A stretch of DNA of 10,705 bases from Cytophagales bacterium (GTDB taxonomy: Bacteria > Bacteroidota > Bacteroidia > Cytophagales > Cyclobacteriaceae), in the NCBI GenBank assembly GCA_020063545.1, contig JAGUUF010000348.1, forward strand, positions 1 through 10,705, read 5' to 3'. How positions within the stretch are numbered: the first letter of the stretch is position 1; each line of letters starts with the position of its first letter. The translations under genes were made by a program, and so were the position numbers. Below are positions 7,282 through 10,705 of this stretch, one piece after another. The notes under the pieces were generated by a model. It saw nothing but the letters and a program-made list of their open reading frames with translations. It was not told the DNA's origin and ran no database searches.

Positions 7282-8585
7282 TGGGCTCATTTACGTATAG
7301 AGACTTTAATTATAAAGTTTACGGGGACATAAACAATGGAACTGTTTTAACCGCATTGTCTCCAAAAGAAGAACACAGAGATAACCTCTTTAGCTTTTTA
7401 CACGCCACTTTGGGCATTATGAATTACACGTGTAAAAGTGGAAAAATCTTCTATGAAGTAAAATCGACTAATAGTGGGTATTCCATGACCATTGACTGGA
7501 TTTCAACAAAATTAAAAAGCTTAACAACTCAAAATTATATTCAACTACTTAAAACGGGAAATAAGCCGACTGATACAAGCACAGATTGGAGAAGAGCTAT
7601 CCTACGATACTCCGAATTTTTAGTAACCTATTGTAGAGTAGTTGAATTTCAATCCTTAGCAATTGAAAAAGAGTATAAAGCAAAATTAAACTGCGAAATA
7701 GACTTTGACAAGCTCTATTCATTTCCAAAGGGTGAAGATAAGGTTAAAGAGGACTTTAACTTCAAAGACCAGGAATATTCAATGCCACTTGAACTCATCG
7801 AAAACTCTATAAATGAAAATGTTCAGGAAGCTTTTAAATTTTTCGGAAAAGACCACCAAAAACTTTTTGACATATTAAGACCATTTGAAGGTAAGGAGTT
7901 TCTCGCTGACTTTTTAGTAGGTGCGACATACTATATCTATTTACAAATGCCGAACAAGGCATACGCTTACTTTAAAAGGGCATTAACTACAGCAGACAGT
8001 AAAGGGATTGAAGTACCTTCTTCTTTGCACGATTTCATTGGTAACATTGAATTTACAAATAATAAAAACCCTAATGAAGCAGAGCGTTCATTTGTCAAGG
8101 GCTTACTTGCAGGTAATGAGCAAAGCTTTTTAAAACTGGCTTATTTGTATCTACAACAAGGACAAAATGAGAAAAAACAAAAAGCATTTTCGTTAGCCCA
8201 ACTTGGTGAAAAACTATTACTTCAAGACCAAAATGAGAATAAAAGAAAGTCAGGCTATCATATAGTAGCCTCAGTATACCTATGGAACGAGGAATTCTCA
8301 CTTGCCGAGAATGCCCATCAACATTTTCTCTCCGACATGAAATGGTGCGACAGTTACCCTGACTTAGTTAAAGCGTATTTACTATTAAGCGTTGCTCTCA
8401 ATAACAGCAACTTCATGACAAACATAATTACTGACTATTCATTCCTTACAAAGAAATTTCCATCAATATTTGACTGTTGGCATTTTGATTCAATAAATCC
8501 ATATGACAAAAGATTTAAAGGTGAGTTTATTGAGACGCTACGACTATTGGAATTGACAAAAAAGATATATTTGAGTAAGGCATAA
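7281..8585 (+). CDS. TPR/Sel1-like helical repeat protein, partner of the nuclease-like protein
   Basis: This encodes 434 residues starting at an ATG that shares its A with the stop of the preceding gene. The N-terminal ~190 residues mix strands and helices and match nothing I know. From about residue 195 the pattern is of paired amphipathic helices: DFLVGATYYIYLQMPNKAYAY, then FIGNIEFTNNKNPNEAERSF, then FLKLAYLYLQQGQNEKKQKA, and later HIVASVYLWNEEFSLAENA. The conserved A/Y/F spacing recalls TPR or Sel1 repeats, which usually mediate protein contacts. There is no signal peptide, so it is probably cytoplasmic. Coupled translation in one cassette suggests it works with the nuclease-like protein, perhaps as sensor or scaffold. 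That part is inferred. Confidence 0.75.
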   Translation: MGSFTYRDFNYKVYGDINNGTVLTALSPKEEHRDNLFSFLHATLGIMNYTCKSGKIFYEVKSTNSGYSMTIDWISTKLKSLTTQNYIQLLKTGNKPTDTSTDWRRAILRYSEFLVTYCRVVEFQSLAIEKEYKAKLNCEIDFDKLYSFPKGEDKVKEDFNFKDQEYSMPLELIENSINENVQEAFKFFGKDHQKLFDILRPFEGKEFLADFLVGATYYIYLQMPNKAYAYFKRALTTADSKGIEVPSSLHDFIGNIEFTNNKNPNEAERSFVKGLLAGNEQSFLKLAYLYLQQGQNEKKQKAFSLAQLGEKLLLQDQNENKRKSGYHIVASVYLWNEEFSLAENAHQHFLSDMKWCDSYPDLVKAYLLLSVALNNSNFMTNIITDYSFLTKKFPSIFDCWHFDSINPYDKRFKGEFIETLRLLELTKKIYLSKA

Positions 8586-8586
8586 C

Positions 8587-8722
8587 AGCACACAACACCG
8601 TGTTTATGCCAGCTGCGGGGGACACTCTAAAATGTAGTTTTGTTTTATTAACTTCGTCCACCCACGGTGGACAAAGACGGCTTCGAAAACCGCAGCCGTC
8701 ATAAACACAAAACGTTGGCGCC
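8587..8722 (+). repeat. attC-like recombination site 2
   Basis: AAC (8594-8596) pairs with GTT (8714-8716). Spacers are ACC (3) on the left and AAAAC (5) on the right. GTGTTTATG (8600-8608) pairs with CATAAACAC (8700-8708). CCA faces CGT. GCTGCGG (8612-8618) pairs with CCGCAGC (8690-8696). The loop carries a hairpin GTCCACC/GGTGGAC (8656-8672). Part of the loop (8649-8669) matches 18 of 21 bases of the loop of site 3 (9005-9025). Predicted cut: between 8714 and 8715. Confidence 0.78.
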
Positions 8723-9110
8723 AATGGCCTTATTGGGTGACGGGTACACGCATGGGCATTTCGGTTGACAGGAATACAGAATTTGAGAGATTGAAAAAAT
8801 GCAACATCGCTTCGGGGACAGTTTATCACTCCGCATGGAATAAACTCGTTGTTCGCTCCGCATCCACTTGACAAGAGAAAGTTTAAGAGGATAAGAAACG
8901 TAGAAGGCGCGTTCCGCTGGATAGAGCGGGACAGGCCACATGGCGCCAACAAAATGCTTTTGACCATAGCGGGGTGGGGGCGTTGTAAATTGTTTTACGT
9001 TTCTTAACTTAGCCTACCCACGGTGACGAGTACGTGGCAGGTCGCAAAAGCCATTCCCTTCGGTCATTTGGCTTTTGCTCCGACCCCCGCTACGGCAAAA
9101 GCACAGGTCG
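8715..9110 (+). mobile_element. Integron-like cassette B, no convincing gene
   Basis: With the boundary G, the start GTTGGCGCCA (8714-8723) is the exact reverse complement of TGGCGCCAAC (8941-8950) at the cassette's own end. GGCGCC is self-complementary, which makes this match slightly less informative than in cassettes A and C. The ~225 bases between the sites hold only weak open frames. One runs 8752-8871 (39 codons, starts MGISVDRNTEF). Another open frame on the same strand (8795-9006) has no good start and runs into the palindrome. The content may be a small RNA, a promoter-bearing unit or a decayed gene. I see no evidence that decides between these. Confidence 0.6.
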
Positions 9111-9118
9111 TTAGCGGC
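8941..9118 (+). repeat. attC-like recombination site 3
   Basis: AAC (8948-8950) pairs with GTT (9110-9112). Spacers are AAAA (4) on the left and CAGGTC (6) on the right. TGCTTTTG (8955-8962) pairs with CAAAAGCA (9096-9103). ACCA faces CGG. TAGCGGGG (8967-8974) pairs with CCCCGCTA (9085-9092). The loop contains another stem, CAAAAGCC (9045-9052) with GGCTTTTG (9070-9077), which also echoes the outer box sequence. Predicted cut: between 9110 and 9111. Confidence 0.77.
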
Positions 9119-9154
9119 AAGGCTGTTAAAAAAGATTCAGACCAAGAAATAACG

Positions 9155-9184
9155 ACCGACCGAGAAACTTGTCGGTTAATTTTT
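9155..9184 (+). terminator. Possible intrinsic terminator upstream of the mercury operon
   Basis: ACCGAC (9155-9160) pairs with GTCGGT (9171-9176) around a 10-base loop, followed by TAATTTTT. The stem is only six pairs, so this is weak. It would block read-through from the preceding cassette into the regulated promoter. Confidence 0.3.
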
Positions 9185-9191
9185 GTGGCCG

Positions 9192-9213
9192 TATTTAAGT
9201 ATTTGCTTAAATA
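9192..9213. promoter_or_regulatory. Palindromic operator, probable ArsR-family binding site
   Basis: Perfect 8-base arms, TATTTAAG (9192-9199) and CTTAAATA (9206-9213), are separated by 6 bases. The arm length, AT content and total span of 22 bases are like operators of SmtB/ArsR repressors. The central bases contain the TTTG of the predicted -33 element, so bound repressor would cover the promoter. The site lies 23 bases before the regulator's start codon. Confidence 0.7.
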
Positions 9214-9232
9214 AACAATTTGATTAGTTTTG
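9202..9232 (+). promoter_or_regulatory. Bacteroidota-type promoter of the mercury operon
   Basis: TTTG (9202-9205) and TAGTTTTG (9225-9232), 19 bases apart, match the -33 TTTG and -7 TAnnTTTG elements. The -7 box ends only 4 bases before the ATG at 9237, so transcription would begin at or next to the start codon and the mRNA would be nearly leaderless. Confidence 0.68.
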
Positions 9233-9236
9233 CCAC

Positions 9237-9611
9237 ATGGACAACAACTCTTGCATTCGACTTCAGGCGGACATTAAACAAATAAACAGGTGTAAAGACC
9301 GCGTTTTGGAGCTTAACGACACGTTTGACAATTTATCCAGCGGACTTGAATTGGCAGGCAATAACGTTCGACTCAAAATTCTATATCTACTATATGAGGA
9401 AAGACGACTTTGTGTTTGCGACATCAGTGACATTCTAGGCATGACAATTTCTTCTGTTTCACAACACCTGAGAAAACTAAAAGACAGAAAAATCATCCAG
9501 ACCGACCGAGAGGCACAAACGATTTTCTATTCGTTGACAAAGCCGTATGAAAAATTCTTTAAGCCATTCTTTAAAATATTAGACGAAAAAACAATTTTAG
9601 AAACTGTATGA
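9237..9611 (+). CDS. ArsR/SmtB-family metal-responsive repressor, probably of the mercury operon
   Basis: This encodes 124 residues, typical for the family. NNVRLKILYLLYEERRLCVCDISDILGM at about 42-69 is the standard ArsR helix leading into the HTH, with the metal-site pair C59-V60-C61-D62. The recognition helix is around 69-82 (SSVSQHLRKL), followed by the wing (IIQTDREAQTIFYSL). Extra cysteines at 6 and 19 could complete a thiol-ligated site. ArsR-type repressors leave the operator when metal binds. The palindrome just upstream suggests autoregulation. The stop overlaps the MerTP start as ATGA. Since the next gene is a mercury transporter, Hg(II) is the likely signal, though arsenite, Cd or Pb cannot be excluded from sequence. 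Confidence 0.9.
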   Translation: MDNNSCIRLQADIKQINRCKDRVLELNDTFDNLSSGLELAGNNVRLKILYLLYEERRLCVCDISDILGMTISSVSQHLRKLKDRKIIQTDREAQTIFYSLTKPYEKFFKPFFKILDEKTILETV

Positions 9612-10207
9612 AATCCGACAACAAAGTAGTGACCGTTGGCATTTTGACAGCTATTTCAGCGTCATTGTGTTGCATTACTCCCGTTCTCGCACTCATTGCC
9701 GGGACAAGTGGAATTGCTTCAACCTTTTCATGGATTGAGCCATTCAGACCATATTTCATTGGACTTACTGTTTTGGTATTGGGCTTTGCCTGGTATCAAA
9801 AATTAAAACCTAAAAAACAGGTGGACTGTGAATGTGAGACTGACGAGAAACCAAAGTTTATTCAATCAAAATCATTTCTCGGACTGGTGACAGTCTTTGC
9901 AGCAGTGATGCTTACATTTCCCAATTATGCTCATATTTTTTATCCCAAGTCGGACAAGCAAATTGTTGTTGTTCAAAAATCGAACTTTGAAACAGTTGAG
10001 TTCAAAATTAAAGGAATGACATGCACGAGTTGCGCGGAACACGTGAATCACGAAGTAAATAAACTGACTGGAATTCTAAAGTCAGAAGCATCATATGAGA
10101 ACGGAAATGCCATCGTTCAATTCGACAACTCAAAGACGACAATTTCACAAATTGAAACCGCAATCAACTCGACAGGTTACACGGTAACAGATAAACAAGC
10201 AAAATAA
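9608..10207 (+). CDS. merTP: Mercuric transport protein MerTP (MerT fused to a MerP-like HMA domain)
   Basis: This encodes 199 residues. The first membrane segment (about 8-34) carries the vicinal cysteine pair C21-C22 in SLCCITP, as in MerT. A second membrane segment is around 46-63. A cytoplasmic-type loop holds a further pair, C74-E-C76. A third segment is around 88-112. The C-terminal ~70 residues form a heavy-metal-associated domain with GMTCTSC (136-142), matching MerP. The fused form is known in Bacteroidota. It would bind Hg(II) outside the inner membrane and pass it through cysteine pairs to the cytoplasm. Start and stop both overlap neighbouring genes (ATGA; TAATG), so the three genes form one operon. 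No merA is nearby to reduce the imported ion. Confidence 0.92.
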   Translation: MKSDNKVVTVGILTAISASLCCITPVLALIAGTSGIASTFSWIEPFRPYFIGLTVLVLGFAWYQKLKPKKQVDCECETDEKPKFIQSKSFLGLVTVFAAVMLTFPNYAHIFYPKSDKQIVVVQKSNFETVEFKIKGMTCTSCAEHVNHEVNKLTGILKSEASYENGNAIVQFDNSKTTISQIETAINSTGYTVTDKQAK

Positions 10208-10416
10208 TGGAAGTCATAACAAAATCAGTCATTACATGTCCAAACTGCGGACACAAGAAAGAGGAAGAGATGCCAACGGACGCCTGCCAATATTTCTATG
10301 AGTGTGAGAATTGCAAAACTGTAATAAAACCTCAACACGGGGACTGTTGTGTTTATTGCAGCTACGGGACAGTGAAGTGCCCACCGATGCAAGAGGACAA
10401 GAGTTGTTGCCATTAA
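10207..10416 (+). CDS. GDCCVxC-domain small cysteine-rich protein
   Basis: This encodes 69 residues with eleven cysteines: CPNC (11-14), C27, CENC (33-36), the signature GDCCVYC (45-51), C58 and a terminal CC (67-68). The GDCCVxC family is found as a Cys or selenocysteine protein, often beside MerTP in Bacteroidota. Here all positions are Cys codons, and no in-frame TGA lies within the gene. The first two cysteine pairs look like a zinc-ribbon, and the GDCCVYC part could bind or transfer Hg(II). It overlaps the merTP stop by one base. The exact role is not established from sequence. Confidence 0.88.
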   Translation: MEVITKSVITCPNCGHKKEEEMPTDACQYFYECENCKTVIKPQHGDCCVYCSYGTVKCPPMQEDKSCCH

Positions 10417-10435
10417 GTTTCGGACTAACAGCCCA

Positions 10436-10609
10436 GCCGCTAACAAAAAGTTTATGCAATGTGGGGGTTTGGTGTAGCTATTAAGAGTAATTTCTTAATT
10501 TCGTTCAGTAACGTTGGACAGTTCGGAGCAGGTCGGGCTTAACATTTCGCTGCGCTACATTTTTAAGCCCTCCTATTCCCCACACTGCATAAACTCAAAC
10601 GTTATAGCC
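10436..10609 (+). repeat. attC-like recombination site 4
   Basis: AAC (10442-10444) pairs with GTT (10601-10603). Spacers are AAAAA (5) on the left and TCAAAC (6) on the right. GTTTATGC (10450-10457) pairs with GCATAAAC (10587-10594). AA faces CT. TGTGGGG (10460-10466) pairs with CCCCACA (10578-10584). The loop holds a hairpin GGGCTTAA/TTAAGCCC (10535-10542 with 10563-10570). Bases 10531-10580 align without gaps to 6171-6220 of site 1, with 41 of 50 identical. Predicted cut: between 10601 and 10602. Confidence 0.78.
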
Positions 10610-10705
10610 AATGCGCACTTTAACGCTGGCGCTGCTGCGGCTCAACCGGACTGTTGCCCAACGCGCAAAGGCCCGAGCACATTCCGGGCCACCTGATATC
10701 TTAAA
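10602..10705 (+). mobile_element. Start of a further cassette D, cut by the window edge
   Basis: This begins after the predicted cut in site 4 with TTATAGCC. No gene can be called in the ~100 bases present. A hairpin GGCCCG/CGGGCC (10670-10675 with 10685-10690) is visible but lacks a T-run. If the cassette logic holds, the palindrome closing this unit outside the window should begin with GGCTATAAC. Confidence 0.4.

Larger units (their letters stand above)
6242..8714 (+). mobile_element. Integron-like gene cassette A (nuclease-like plus TPR-like genes)
   Basis: The unit runs from the predicted G^TT cut in site 1 to the equivalent cut in site 2. With the boundary G, the start reads GTTGTGTGCT (6241-6250). 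Its exact reverse complement AGCACACAAC (8587-8596) precedes the left arm of the site at the cassette's own end. This is expected if the excised circle rebuilds a complete palindrome. The first gene starts 44 bases after the boundary, and the second gene's stop is one base before the 10-base match. That is the compact packing usual for integron cassettes. Confidence 0.72.
9111..10601 (+). mobile_element. Integron-like gene cassette C (mercury-handling operon with own promoter)
   Basis: With the boundary G, the start GTTAGCGGC (9110-9118) is the exact reverse complement of GCCGCTAAC (10436-10444) at the cassette's own end. Between them are a terminator-like hairpin, a palindromic operator, a promoter and three overlapping genes (ArsR-type regulator, MerTP, GDCCVxC protein). 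The last stop is 19 bases before the 9-base match. Most integron cassettes hold one gene and lack a promoter, so a regulated three-gene operon is unusual. Confidence 0.7.

Noticed and set aside
8527..9214. Open frames overlapping sites 2 and 3 on both strands.
   Set aside because: They are translations of palindromic and flanking sequence with low-complexity, Cys/Arg/Pro-rich products and no family resemblance.
10207..10416. Selenocysteine version of the GDCCVxC protein.
   Set aside because: All signature positions are Cys codons and there is no in-frame TGA in the gene.
6074..10609. The palindromes as plain REP/MITE-type intergenic repeats.
   Set aside because: Outer sequences are complementary across each unit rather than within each palindrome, box sequences differ between copies, and there are no target-site duplications or transposase.
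6074..10609. CRISPR array.
   Set aside because: Spacings are from hundreds to thousands of bases, repeats are not identical, and the intervals hold genes.
10670..10690. GC-rich hairpin near the right edge as an intrinsic terminator.
   Set aside because: No T-run follows and no gene ends just upstream.

Overview
The window most likely comes from a member of the Bacteroidota. Several things point that way. A TAnnTTTG box with an upstream TTTG fits the -33/-7 promoter of that phylum. Start codons lack strong Shine-Dalgarno sequences. The RHS protein has the Bacteroidota style core, and the ArsR/MerTP/GDCCVxC gene trio is common in these bacteria. All credible genes are on the + strand.

The left half (1-5821) is an RHS polymorphic-toxin locus. 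An RHS protein, open at the left window edge, ends in a glycine-rich, partly hydrophobic toxin-like tip. It overlaps by 4 bases a three-helix membrane protein that is probably its immunity protein. Directly behind lies a second copy of the last ~185 residues of the RHS core, without its own start. It is fused to a different tip, a GH24 phage-type lysozyme domain with visible E/D/T catalytic residues, and is followed by a predicted exported protein that would suit lysozyme immunity. This is the layout of an expressed tip plus a silent 'orphan' tip that can be swapped in by recombination through the shared core. A secreted coiled-coil protein of unknown function closes the region.

The right half (about 6076-10705) is a row of gene cassettes bounded by four long imperfect palindromes that look like integron attC sites. 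Each palindrome starts with AAC and ends with GTT. Inside these come short unpaired spacers of unequal length, then a paired box of 8-9 bases, a small mismatch bubble, a second paired box, and a long structured loop. The decisive observation is that the 9-10 bases at the start of each complete cassette are the exact reverse complement of the bases before AAC at the end of the same cassette. This holds for all three complete cassettes. The two flanks of a single palindrome do not match in this way. That pattern is expected if each unit excises as a circle by cutting at G^TT. No integrase is visible in the window.

Cassette A (6242-8714) carries two overlapping genes: a protein with a Vsr/DUF559-like PD-(D/E)xK nuclease C-terminus and a TPR/Sel1-like helical protein. 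Both are unnamed and could be a two-gene defence module. Cassette B (8715-9110) has no convincing gene. Cassette C (9111-10601) is a self-contained mercury operon with a promoter, a palindromic operator, an ArsR-type repressor, the transporter MerTP and a GDCCVxC protein, but no merA. Cassette D is cut by the right window edge.
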